From Neobacillus rhizosphaerae (GTDB taxonomy: Bacteria > Bacillota > Bacilli > Bacillales > Cytobacillaceae), in contig NZ_CALBWS010000007.1 of NCBI RefSeq assembly GCF_937468385.1, positions 1 through 64,000 on the forward strand: a stretch of 64,000 nt of DNA, in the 5' to 3' direction. The position numbers and the translations under genes are program-made. The notes under the pieces are model-generated. The model made no database searches. It was not told the DNA's origin and was given only the letters and a program-made list of their open reading frames with translations. Shown here piece by piece: positions 1-7,432 of this stretch (positions are counted from its first letter, which is position 1; every line of letters begins with the position of its first letter).

Positions 1-70
1 AAATTATATATAAAACCGTTGAACTCATTTTGATTCATGCTTCGTCTTAGGATGGATTTTTTTACAACAG

Positions 71-98
71 AAAAGCCAGCCCGTTGAAAGGCTGGCCA
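71..98 (-). terminator. Intrinsic terminator of the corA-like gene
   Basis: A 7-bp GC-rich stem (GCCAGCC at 75-81 with GGCTGGC at 90-96) lies directly after the stop codon of the minus-strand gene. Read on the minus strand it is followed by a short T tract. Confidence 0.85.
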
Positions 99-99
99 T

Positions 100-1038
100 C
101 TAGAAATATTTCTTCTTCCAAAAAATAAACGCTGTTAACGTCGATAAAACTCCACAAATGACTAGAGTAATGATAAAAGCATGTGGATTATTTTGAAAAG
201 GTAAATCAACGTTCATTCCATAAAGACTAAATACCATTGTCGGGAATGACAAAATGATCGTGATCGAAGTTAAAAACTTCATAACAATGTTTAAGTTATT
301 CGAAATAATCGAGGCGAAAGCATTCATCATCCCTGTCAAGATGGAGCGGTATGTTTCCGCCATTTCAATTGCCTGCGTTTTCTCAATAATTACGTCTTCT
401 AATAAATCCTTGTCTTCTTCATACATTTTTAAATAATTAAACCGCAATATTTTATCGAGTACGACTTTATTCGACTTTAAGGAAGTTGTAAAATAAACCA
501 AACTCTTCTCTAAAGCTAAAAACGCATATAGTTCTTTATTCTTTAAGGATTGGTGGACAACCCGTTCAATTTCATTTGTTTTCTTGTTAATTTGTTTTAA
601 GTACCGAAGATAATAAGAAGAAATGACAAACAGGATTTGCAGGGCAAATCGCGTTTTTTTAAACGTAAAAAATTCTTTCACTCTGTTTTTCCTAAATTCC
701 TCTAATATCGGTGAATCTTTTAAGGAAACGGTAATGATACAATCTTCAGTAAGAACAATGCCAATTGGAATAGTCTCATAACTGGCAAAACCCGTTTCAT
801 CATGGACGATATAAGGAAAATCGACGATGATATAGACCCGGCCATCATCTCGTTCAATCCTTGGACGTTCTTCATCATCCAGGGCATCTTTGATAATATC
901 GACATCGACTTGAGCATCATTTGATACTCTGTGAATTTCCTCTGCTGTAGGGGCATACATATTAACCCAGCAGCCTTTGGAAATAACATCAACTTTTTCT
1001 AAAACCTTAGCTTCTGTGCTCTTAAAAATTTCCAACAT
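100..1038 (-). CDS. corA: CorA-family magnesium transporter
   Basis: A 312-residue CorA-superfamily divalent cation channel, expected to import Mg2+ across the plasma membrane. A long acidic, helical cytoplasmic domain fills the first 240 residues. Two C-terminal membrane helices follow, with the diagnostic Gly-Met-Asn signature at about residues 274-276 (YGMNVDLP) at the end of the first helix and a short basic tail. Length is normal for the family. The ATG is preceded by GAGGAGG at 1046-1052, but that ribosome binding site is inside a hairpin (see the leader entry), so translation is probably controlled. The gene is the last member of a transcript that starts near 1211 and first carries a 41-codon leader ORF. 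B. subtilis YfjQ is the nearest relative I can name. Co2+ or Ni2+ transport cannot be excluded from sequence. Confidence 0.93.
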   Translation of the reverse strand: MLEIFKSTEAKVLEKVDVISKGCWVNMYAPTAEEIHRVSNDAQVDVDIIKDALDDEERPRIERDDGRVYIIVDFPYIVHDETGFASYETIPIGIVLTEDCIITVSLKDSPILEEFRKNRVKEFFTFKKTRFALQILFVISSYYLRYLKQINKKTNEIERVVHQSLKNKELYAFLALEKSLVYFTTSLKSNKVVLDKILRFNYLKMYEEDKDLLEDVIIEKTQAIEMAETYRSILTGMMNAFASIISNNLNIVMKFLTSITIILSFPTMVFSLYGMNVDLPFQNNPHAFIITLVICGVLSTLTAFIFWKKKYF

Positions 1039-1040
1039 AC

Positions 1041-1191
1041 AAAAACCTCCTCACTCACTTTGTTTGAGGAAGCCAACAACCTTTTCTAGAGTTGATATTC
1101 TTGCTATTCATTTCAATCCATTCAAAGAGTACATTGACTTCCCCTCGCCTACTTGGGTCCGGGTCTACGGAATAACTCAAAAATATCAACT
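1041..1191 (-). promoter_or_regulatory. Structured corA leader: SD-burying hairpin with antiterminator
   Basis: Three alternative pairings are visible on the minus strand. First, a perfect 8-bp stem (1046-1053 with 1065-1072, one G-U) contains the corA ribosome binding site and is followed by five T at 1041-1045, so it can act as terminator or as SD sequestor. Second, GGGGAAG (1138-1144) in the leader ORF can pair with CTTCCTC (1066-1072), the upstream arm of that hairpin, and would disrupt it. Third, 10-bp perfect arms (1090-1099 and 1182-1191) enclose most of the leader ORF and touch the leader's own ribosome binding site. It does not match the M-box Mg2+ riboswitch as I know it. The mechanism is inferred. 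Confidence 0.6.
1055..1180 (-). CDS. Leader peptide with DPDP motif upstream of corA
   Basis: A 41-codon ORF starting at TTG (1178-1180) with a good ribosome binding site AAGGGAG at 1190-1196 and a 9-nt spacer. Residues 5-12 read VDPDPSRR. The ORF stops at 1055-1057, 16 nt upstream of the corA ATG and inside the loop of the hairpin that buries the corA ribosome binding site. The E. coli mgtA leader peptide MgtL has EPDP near its start followed by arginines; acidic-proline nascent chains of this kind destabilise translating ribosomes when Mg2+ is low. The position before a Mg transporter, the motif and the overlapping antiterminator all fit an Mg-sensing leader peptide. The rest of the peptide (residues 13-41) shows no domain I recognise. 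An untranslated structured leader remains possible. Confidence 0.6.
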   Translation of the reverse strand: MSYSVDPDPSRRGEVNVLFEWIEMNSKNINSRKGCWLPQTK

Positions 1192-1217
1192 CCCTTAAAA
1201 TTTTTATTTCCTATCCT

Positions 1218-1246
1218 ATCATACCCCCTAATGTTTGAAAGTACAA
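1218..1246 (-). promoter_or_regulatory. Probable sigma-A promoter of the corA leader transcript
   Basis: On the minus strand, TTGTAC (1241-1246) and TATGAT (1218-1223) are 17 nt apart. The -10 is good and the -35 weak. Transcription would begin near 1211, 15-20 nt before the leader ribosome binding site. Confidence 0.5.
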
Positions 1247-1263
1247 AGGAGTTTTTTTAAAGA

Positions 1264-2160
1264 TTACTTGTTTTCCGGAAAATAGGGATTTAAATGAATT
1301 AATACCTCTCTGATGTTATCATTTTTCTCCATTAGTTTCCTTTTGATGGATTTGGCAAGATCATGGCCTTGCTTGATTGTTTTATAATGGTCAATGGAAA
1401 TTCGTAAATCGACTAAAATATAATGTCCATGTTCTCTTGCCCTGAGACGATCAATCCGTTTGACATCGGGAAATTCACCGATAATAGTAATATATTCCTG
1501 AAGTGTCTCAGTGTTAATATTCCGTTCAAGTAAAATGTCAAAGGCTTCTGTCAACATTTCTTTCGCAATTTTAAAAATTAAGTAGGCAACAAAAATACTT
1601 GCAGCCTTATCCCCGTATAGCAGGAAATGGATATCAAACCGTTCACCAACAATTGAAATGAGAACTCCAATTGCAGCTGCAATCGAGGCGACAATATCTG
1701 CTTTATGATCAAATGCAATTGCTTCAATCGCTTTACTCTGATTCTGTTTTGCAACCCTTAATGATGTTCGATATAAAATAATCTTAGTAATAAATGAAAA
1801 GAGCGCTACCCACATGGCCAAAAAATTGGGTGATTCTACTTCATGAAAGAAACCACTAATCCCTTCGTAAACCACATAGATGGAAACAAGTAAAAGGAGA
1901 ATTCCAATGATTTCAGAAACAATTACCTCAGCCTTGCCATGCCCATATGGATGCTCCTTATCCGCCGGTTTATTTGCAATTTTAATTACCAACAAAACAA
2001 TCACAGAAGCAAAAACATCTGCCGCTGAATGGATTCCATCTGCAAACACAGCGTCACTATTTCCATACCTGCCAATGATTATTTTTCCTAATGTAAGAAT
2101 TATATTGCTAATTACGCTAATCCAAGCCACTTTTTTGGCTAGAGTTTCTCTCATTTCCAT
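1264..2160 (-). CDS. Cation diffusion facilitator (CDF) family efflux transporter
   Basis: A 298-residue CDF exporter with six predicted membrane helices in the first two thirds and a cytoplasmic ferredoxin-like domain at the C-terminus. The metal-site residues of the family are visible: D-x3-H-x3-D in helix 2 (ADGIHSAADVF) and H-x3-D in helix 5 (DHKADIV), with a conserved HPYGHGKAE stretch after helix 2. Such proteins exchange Zn2+, Mn2+ or Co2+ for protons. Closest in style are the B. subtilis Mn exporters MneP and MneS, but the metal cannot be assigned here. AGAGGTGG lies 6 nt before the ATG. The gene is on the same strand as corA and just upstream of its promoter; no metalloregulator is next to it. 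Confidence 0.92.
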   Translation of the reverse strand: MEMRETLAKKVAWISVISNIILTLGKIIIGRYGNSDAVFADGIHSAADVFASVIVLLVIKIANKPADKEHPYGHGKAEVIVSEIIGILLLLVSIYVVYEGISGFFHEVESPNFLAMWVALFSFITKIILYRTSLRVAKQNQSKAIEAIAFDHKADIVASIAAAIGVLISIVGERFDIHFLLYGDKAASIFVAYLIFKIAKEMLTEAFDILLERNINTETLQEYITIIGEFPDVKRIDRLRAREHGHYILVDLRISIDHYKTIKQGHDLAKSIKRKLMEKNDNIREVLIHLNPYFPENK

Positions 2161-2292
2161 AGTAAACCACCTCTAAAATTCCTCTAGAAATCATAGCAAA
2201 AATGACCTTGATGGGTCTAGAGAAAAAGTCTTGCGCGGTTCAAGATAAGTTGGGCTGACGAAAAACTTAAGTCATCGAGAATCCTTTTGTCC

Positions 2293-2430
2293 TTATTCTT
2301 CATGCACGTCTTTGTCTTTTTTAATCATTTCTACTTCTTCGACAACAGAAATTATGTTTATTTGGTCATGGAGAAAATGGAAGGCCTGATCTAATTCTTC
2401 TCGCGATGGAAATTCATTCTTTTTGTTCAT
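2293..2430 (-). CDS. Small acidic hypothetical protein
   Basis: A 45-codon ORF that starts at ATG (2428-2430), with AAAGGA about 10 nt upstream, and stops at 2293-2295. The product begins MNKKNEFPSREELDQAF and ends in an Asp/Glu/Lys-rich tail; it is probably helical and cytosolic. It has no signal peptide or membrane segment and I do not recognise it. Its start is back to back with the YozQ-like gene on the other strand. The ribosome binding site and even composition support it, but its size leaves doubt. Confidence 0.5.
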   Translation of the reverse strand: MNKKNEFPSREELDQAFHFLHDQINIISVVEEVEMIKKDKDVHEE

Positions 2431-2506
2431 TTTTCACGGTCCTTTGAGTAATTTTTTGAAAACAGAAGAAAATACCTTTGTATCTACAATGAAGGAGGAA
2501 TTTATT

Positions 2507-2686
2507 ATGGACAATAAAAAAGCCAATCCCAAAAAAGAAGTTGCCGGAAGTTTCTTTCATCCAAGTTACTATCAAGAAACGGATGATCTTTCAGCAGGAT
2601 TAGCAACTACCCATGAGCAAGTTAGTGATGTCTACAAGGAAGGCACAATCGACGATGCCCCAGACGATATGAACCAACAAGGTTAG
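2507..2686 (+). CDS. YozQ-like small acidic protein (DUF4025 type)
   Basis: A 59-residue hydrophilic, acidic protein containing FFHPSYYQETDDLSAGLATTHEQVSD, a pattern I associate with the short YozQ/DUF4025 proteins of Bacillaceae; several of these are made during sporulation. I chose ATG 2507 because GAAGGAGG (2491-2498) lies 8 nt upstream; a longer frame reaches back to 2423 without a ribosome binding site. It has no cysteines, membrane segment or signal peptide. It is monocistronic and closed by the terminator at 2718. The function is unknown. Confidence 0.75.
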   Translation: MDNKKANPKKEVAGSFFHPSYYQETDDLSAGLATTHEQVSDVYKEGTIDDAPDDMNQQG

Positions 2687-2717
2687 TCGATTTATTCCTA
2701 TATGAATGAAAATCAGA

Positions 2718-2754
2718 GAAAACAGCTCTCAATCCGAAAGCTGTTTTCTTTTTT
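2718..2754 (+). terminator. Terminator after the YozQ-like gene
   Basis: A 10-bp stem GAAAACAGCT / AGCTGTTTTC (2718-2727 and 2739-2748) is followed by six pyrimidines, mostly T. It also lies just beyond the stop codon of the converging yteA-like gene and may serve both. Confidence 0.85.
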
Positions 2755-2759
2755 CCTTC

Positions 2760-3518
2760 CTATTTATCATCCGGATCAGTATATGGATCGTGTTCATATG
2801 CCGGCAAATCACCAAAAGTTGTCATAATTCCTTCCTCATCGAGCGTATCCTCATAATGTTCATGCTGCGGATTTGGATAAACCTTGACGTTATTACCGTA
2901 CATATCATTACCAACAAAATTTTCATAATCCTCAACATAACCGATATTTTCATCCGCATCGATATAAATATCATTGTAGTCATCCTGTGAGAAAGCTAGA
3001 TCGGACGGGGTTTCCGATGTGCCCCATTTTGCCACTTCCTGCCAGGAATCCTCGGCATCAAAGCCGACATTTTCATCTTGTTCGTCCATAGCAAATTTTC
3101 CCCATGGCGGCATTAACACGCCTTCTTCAACTGGACGCTTGTGAGACGTCACTTGATCCGGGCTATGTTCGATACAATAAGTCGTATTTGGCAAAGCCTC
3201 TAACCGTTCTAATGGAATCTCCTTACCACAAACCTCGCATATACCGTACTTGCCATTTTCCATGGCTTCTAAGGCTTTATTAATATTTCCTAGCAATAAT
3301 TTATAATGCTCGTTTAAGGCAATATCCTTTTCACGTTCATAAAGCTCGGTCCCTTCATCTGCAGGGTGGTTATCATAGCTGGATAACTCCCCTACTGATT
3401 CATGTGCATGTCCTCGCTCTAATCCAAAGTGATCATTTTGTTGCAAATGTTCTTCCACTTCCCCTTTTTCCTGCAATAATTGTAAACGTAGCTCAGCTAA
3501 CTGCCGTGTTGATAGCAT
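2760..3518 (-). CDS. yteA: YteA-like DksA/TraR zinc-finger protein
   Basis: A 252-residue protein of the DksA/TraR type as found in Bacillus (YteA family, sporulation-associated). The N-terminal 100 residues are a charged coiled coil. The zinc finger follows (CEVCGKEIPLERLEALPN...YCIEH) with C-x2-C and then C-x2-H, so the usual fourth cysteine is a histidine. The last 130 residues are very acidic and rich in Asp, Glu and Tyr. The start is ATG 3516-3518, because AAAGGGG lies 8 nt upstream; an upstream in-frame ATG has no ribosome binding site. In this family the role is thought to be transcriptional or coat-related but is not settled. It is monocistronic. Confidence 0.85.
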   Translation of the reverse strand: MLSTRQLAELRLQLLQEKGEVEEHLQQNDHFGLERGHAHESVGELSSYDNHPADEGTELYEREKDIALNEHYKLLLGNINKALEAMENGKYGICEVCGKEIPLERLEALPNTTYCIEHSPDQVTSHKRPVEEGVLMPPWGKFAMDEQDENVGFDAEDSWQEVAKWGTSETPSDLAFSQDDYNDIYIDADENIGYVEDYENFVGNDMYGNNVKVYPNPQHEHYEDTLDEEGIMTTFGDLPAYEHDPYTDPDDK

Positions 3519-3735
3519 GTGATAAACCCCTTTCATTTCCAAGCACTAGTACCATATTGGGTTAGTTTCTCCCAAATTCTATATTTGCATTAATAGGTGC
3601 AGTTTAGATAATTCCTTTATATTTTCAATTGTTTAGTCTTTGATTATGTACTAAACATTTTATTCCATAAAAAATCCAAAATGTCTTTTCCTTTATTTCA
3701 GGATGGACAAGTATCCGCATTCCATTTTTCCTTAT

Positions 3736-4359
3736 TTACATAAATGCTTTAATGGCCTGGATTCCAAAATAAATCCCAAATCCGCTTAATGAAAGACCAG
3801 AGAGGAAGGAAATGATAACCAGTAATCTAGAGGTTAAAAATTTTCGAAAGTTGCTGGCCACGCCGGCCAAAGTTATATCCCAAATGAAAAGGCCAATGAA
3901 AATGGCACTATTGTAAAGAATTAATTGACTTGTATCATTAGCAGCAACAGTGCTAGCGAGGACAGAGCCGTAAATACCAAGCCAAAACAATAACGTAAGT
4001 GGATTGGAAATAGATAGAAAGAACCCAGAAAAAAACGATTTAATTAGCGGTTCCTCTCCTCTCGAATACTCCAAATAAGTTATCCCTGCTTTCATTATCG
4101 TTTCTATTCCCGTATAAAGAAGAACAAAACATCCAAACATCCAAAGAAATGTCTGCATATAGGCTGTTTCAAGAAACTGGACAACTCCAATGTAAACAAC
4201 AAACATATATATCCCATGGGCAACAACGGCGCCCACTCCTACAATCCACGAATGCATAAAACCATGTCTAATTCCCCTATCCATTTGAGCAGCATTAATT
4301 GGCCCAATGGGAGCAGCTAGCGATAGTCCTAACAAAATATAGCTTAAAAATATATTCAT
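3736..4359 (-). CDS. LysE-family amino acid exporter
   Basis: A 207-residue integral membrane protein of the LysE/RhtB superfamily, with about six helices and the family N-terminal signature LSLAAPIGPINAAQ. Members export amino acids or their analogues by proton exchange; the substrate cannot be read from sequence. GGGGGAAAA precedes the ATG. Both neighbours are separated by more than 80 bp, so it is probably a single-gene unit with no visible regulator. Confidence 0.88.
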   Translation of the reverse strand: MNIFLSYILLGLSLAAPIGPINAAQMDRGIRHGFMHSWIVGVGAVVAHGIYMFVVYIGVVQFLETAYMQTFLWMFGCFVLLYTGIETIMKAGITYLEYSRGEEPLIKSFFSGFFLSISNPLTLLFWLGIYGSVLASTVAANDTSQLILYNSAIFIGLFIWDITLAGVASNFRKFLTSRLLVIISFLSGLSLSGFGIYFGIQAIKAFM

Positions 4360-4447
4360 TCGATTTTCCCCCTAGCTTAAAAAAAGCCTGTCTTCTCATT
4401 TTTATTCAAGCCAGAGGATTTGTACGACAATAGTTTTTAAAAGTTAA

Positions 4448-5488
4448 CTATTTATTTCTTTCAGAAATACTTCTATTCTCAAGGCTAAAGGACTCATCAT
4501 CTGCCGCTTGCTGAAATAAATGGTGCCTTGGCACTGAGAGGTTAAAGGCATCAATGTCGACAATGTACTTAGGACGCTGCTTTGCTTCTTTATAAATTTT
4601 CCCTACATATTCCCCGATTAAGCCAATGGCAATTAACTGTAGTCCACCGATGAGCCAAATAGAAGTGATAAGCGACGTCCAACCGGTCTCAGTGTTTCCC
4701 AAAAATTTAAGTGTTAAAAAGTAGCCCCCAAAGGCCAGACTCATGAAAAAGGAAACAAAGCCAATGAATAAAACAAACCGGATCGGTGAAACAGAAAATG
4801 AAGTAATCCCGTCAAAGGCAAAGGCAAGCATCTTTTTTATTGGATATTTCGTTTCACCAGCCTGTCTTTCCAATCGATCATAATAAACCACATCGGATTG
4901 GAAACCAAGAAGTGGAACGATTCCCCGCAAAAATAAATTGACTTCTTTAAAGCGTTCTAGTTCCTGTAAAGCCCTTTTACTCATTAGTCGAAAATCGGCA
5001 TGATTATACACAAGATTGACACCTAGTATTTTCATGATTTTATAAAAGCCCTGTGCGGTACTTCGTTTAAAGAAGGTATCGGTCGCACGACCCTGCCTCA
5101 CACCATAAACGATCTCACAGCCTGCACGGAACTTCAAAATAAATTCACGAATGACCTGAATATTATCCTGCAAATCAGCATCGATGGAAACGACACAATC
5201 GGATCGCTCCCCGGCTGCGTGCAAACCAGCAAGTAAGGCGTTCTGATGGCCGACATTGCGTGCCAATTTTAACCCGCGGACATACCCATTACGTAGCCCT
5301 TCCTTATAAATCAACTCCCACGTGCCATCCTTACTACCGTCATCAACAAACAAAAGCTTGCTTAGCTTTGAAACAAGCCTTTCTTGGATCAGCTCCTCCA
5401 ACAGCTGCTGAAGCTGAATAATCGTTTCCGGCAGCGCCGCTTCCTCGTTATAACATGGCACAACAATGGTAAGGACTGGTTCCATCAT
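4448..5488 (-). CDS. ykoT: GtrB-like glycosyltransferase family 2 (YkoT type)
   Basis: A 346-residue membrane-anchored GT-A glycosyltransferase. The N-terminal catalytic domain starts TIVVPCYNEEAALPETI and has the nucleotide-sugar motifs VDDGSKDGT (about residue 49) and DADLQD (about residue 101), where the metal-binding Asp residues lie. Two C-terminal helices (about residues 235-300) are typical of polyprenyl-phosphate sugar transferases such as GtrB and of B. subtilis YkoT. It probably loads a sugar onto undecaprenyl phosphate for the neighbouring membrane protein. The start is 20 nt after the ykoS stop, so the two form an operon with ykoS first, as in B. subtilis ykoS-ykoT. The acceptor glycan is unknown. 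Confidence 0.85.
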   Translation of the reverse strand: MMEPVLTIVVPCYNEEAALPETIIQLQQLLEELIQERLVSKLSKLLFVDDGSKDGTWELIYKEGLRNGYVRGLKLARNVGHQNALLAGLHAAGERSDCVVSIDADLQDNIQVIREFILKFRAGCEIVYGVRQGRATDTFFKRSTAQGFYKIMKILGVNLVYNHADFRLMSKRALQELERFKEVNLFLRGIVPLLGFQSDVVYYDRLERQAGETKYPIKKMLAFAFDGITSFSVSPIRFVLFIGFVSFFMSLAFGGYFLTLKFLGNTETGWTSLITSIWLIGGLQLIAIGLIGEYVGKIYKEAKQRPKYIVDIDAFNLSVPRHHLFQQAADDESFSLENRSISERNK

Positions 5489-5508
5489 CTGTTAAAAACC
5501 CCCGATGT

Positions 5509-7185
5509 CTACATAGTCTTATATAAGTAAATTTTCCAGGCAGAAGTTTTTGCTTCGAATATCTTTTCGAGCGCTAGTTTATTTTCCGCTGCATTATCGA
5601 TTGGAATAGCCGAAAAAATATAACGACCGCCCATTTCCTTAAACATATCCGTATTCAACTCTAAATTTTTCAAATGGCGGTTTGAATCCTTTTTGATCAT
5701 ATATCTTTTTCCAATCTGTGCTGTAAAAATGTAACAGCGCCCTCCCCATTGATCGAAATATTTGCGAATGGTTTTATTTTTCGCTAATTCCTTTTCAATT
5801 ATTTTCCTAAATTGATGTTTATAGCTTAATGGATAGAAATTATTGTAGGTATCTAGTGTGTAAAAGCCGTTATACTGTGAGACAGCCGGATGGATTCCAA
5901 TACTAGCAACCCGATACTCCTCCTGCTTTAACCCGATATGTTCTTTTATTTCTTGAAATAATGGCTCAGCGAAAAATTCTTTGACCGTTGGTTTTTGCCG
6001 ATAAATAATTTCGTCATTAAACAACCCCAAAAGGAGAATTTGCAACACCATAAGCCATTTCGCTGTTCTAGCCAAGCTTTTTCCCTGGAGAAAAATAATT
6101 TTTAAGGCTAGGGCGAAGCTCGCATAAATAACAAGCGGCCTTAAAAAGTGATAGCGAGCAAAATTAAAGGTATCCATAAAATGAAATCTTTCCGTTAACG
6201 GGAGCCAGCCTTCATAAAACCAAAAGGCATACCATAGTGACAATACGATATTTAATCCAAATAAAAACACAAACAACTTTTCTTGCTTCCAAAGCCTTTT
6301 CGAAAAGACAAAATAAATGGCAATGAAGGTTGCTGGCAATATAAATAAGGTATGTACGGTCATTACATGGGTATGTCCTAATAGATAATTTTTGACAGAA
6401 AGTCGAACAGCGTTCCAAAAAGGAAGTTCCGCGTGAAAATACTCATCCCGGCTATTTGGCTCTCCCTTAAATAGAAATGAAAAAACTAATCGATATTCCA
6501 CTATCATAAAAATAATTGACATATAAGCAATCGAAACTAAAAAGCGGAGATTCCAACCTTTTCCCCTGAGACCATCCGTTAGCCAAAAAATCCCCATAGC
6601 AGTTAAAAAGAAGAAAAAGCCTAAAACAATACTTGCGTAAAAAGGCAGCAAGGTGAGCACCAAATAATCCTTCCAGGATGCCTCTCGATTTCGAATGTTG
6701 AGAAAAGCCCAAAGTGCGAGCGGAATCCCTAATGTACTCAGCATCCCCGACGGCCAAAATGGCGTTAAGGCAAAAGCAAGTGCACTCCCAATTTGCATGA
6801 ACAGCCAGTTCTCACCAGGAAGAACATGTTTTTTTAACAATAAATACATCCCGAAAAAAGCAACAGTTCTGGTCATAGCCTGACTTAGGGCATAGGCTGT
6901 CATCGTCGGAAAGAGAGCATACAACCAGACTATAATGCTATATTCAGTCCCAAAGGCATTTCTGGGTAGCTGTCCATTGATGATTTGCGGTATGATCCCC
7001 TCTACACCGCCAAACATTTCCCCGCTTCTCGCTAATACCTTATACCACGCCAAGTTTGAATCCAAATTATCATGAACCCGGATATGAGCATTTTCCTGTA
7101 GAATAAATAGCGGAGAAAGATAGACCGCTAAAACAATGAAAGCGAAAAGGATGTATCGCTTCTCTTTTTTCATCTCTATAACCAC
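5509..7185 (-). CDS. ykoS: Polytopic membrane protein, YkoS/DUF6044 type
   Basis: A protein of about 558 residues with ten or more hydrophobic helices up to residue 380, then a soluble C-terminal domain of about 180 residues expected outside the membrane. The architecture resembles GT-C glycosyltransferases, which take sugars from polyprenyl-phosphate donors. An early loop carries HIRVHDNLDSNLAWYK, with acidic residues where GT-C enzymes have their catalytic Asp. I chose GTG at 7183-7185 because GAGGTG lies 7 nt upstream; an ATG 12 nt further in is possible. The pairing with a GtrB-like enzyme downstream supports a joint role in surface or spore glycosylation. This is inferred; the family has no assigned activity that I know. 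Confidence 0.75.
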   Translation of the reverse strand: MVIEMKKEKRYILFAFIVLAVYLSPLFILQENAHIRVHDNLDSNLAWYKVLARSGEMFGGVEGIIPQIINGQLPRNAFGTEYSIIVWLYALFPTMTAYALSQAMTRTVAFFGMYLLLKKHVLPGENWLFMQIGSALAFALTPFWPSGMLSTLGIPLALWAFLNIRNREASWKDYLVLTLLPFYASIVLGFFFFLTAMGIFWLTDGLRGKGWNLRFLVSIAYMSIIFMIVEYRLVFSFLFKGEPNSRDEYFHAELPFWNAVRLSVKNYLLGHTHVMTVHTLFILPATFIAIYFVFSKRLWKQEKLFVFLFGLNIVLSLWYAFWFYEGWLPLTERFHFMDTFNFARYHFLRPLVIYASFALALKIIFLQGKSLARTAKWLMVLQILLLGLFNDEIIYRQKPTVKEFFAEPLFQEIKEHIGLKQEEYRVASIGIHPAVSQYNGFYTLDTYNNFYPLSYKHQFRKIIEKELAKNKTIRKYFDQWGGRCYIFTAQIGKRYMIKKDSNRHLKNLELNTDMFKEMGGRYIFSAIPIDNAAENKLALEKIFEAKTSAWKIYLYKTM

Positions 7186-7366
7186 TCTTCTACACCTCAA
7201 AATCTTTTTTTCAAAAGGGCACGTCCGTTATAAATTTTGCTTACTTGTTGGAAATTATTCCTTTTCTCACAAAATCGGTAAAAAAATTAACATTTTTTAG
7301 GAGAAAATCTAATTTTTATCTTAATAGTCGATTCCAGGTATTTACATTCGCTAAACTCCCTGTTAA

Positions 7367-7418
7367 AATAAATTTAATCATTAAAATAAATTTTAACGAA
7401 TAAATAAATTTTAACGAA
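7367..7418 (+). promoter_or_regulatory. Three 18-bp direct repeats before the MFS gene
   Basis: AATAAATTTTAACGAA occurs at 7385 and 7403, and a diverged copy AATAAATTTAATCATT at 7367. The spacing is exactly 18 bp, and the array ends 14 bp before the MFS start codon. The gene after the exporter encodes a winged-helix regulator, so an autoregulated operator is likely. This is inference from position and periodicity. Confidence 0.5.
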
Positions 7419-7432
7419 AGAGAGTGATGATC

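Noticed and set aside
977..1198. Plus-strand 73-codon frame opposite the corA leader
   Set aside because: It has no ribosome binding site and overlaps the start of corA; the minus-strand reading has an SD, a start and the regulatory structure.
1041..1250. M-box (ykoK) or other known metal riboswitch before corA
   Set aside because: None of the conserved M-box, NiCo or yybP-ykoY core sequences that I know is present; the leader ORF explains the region better.
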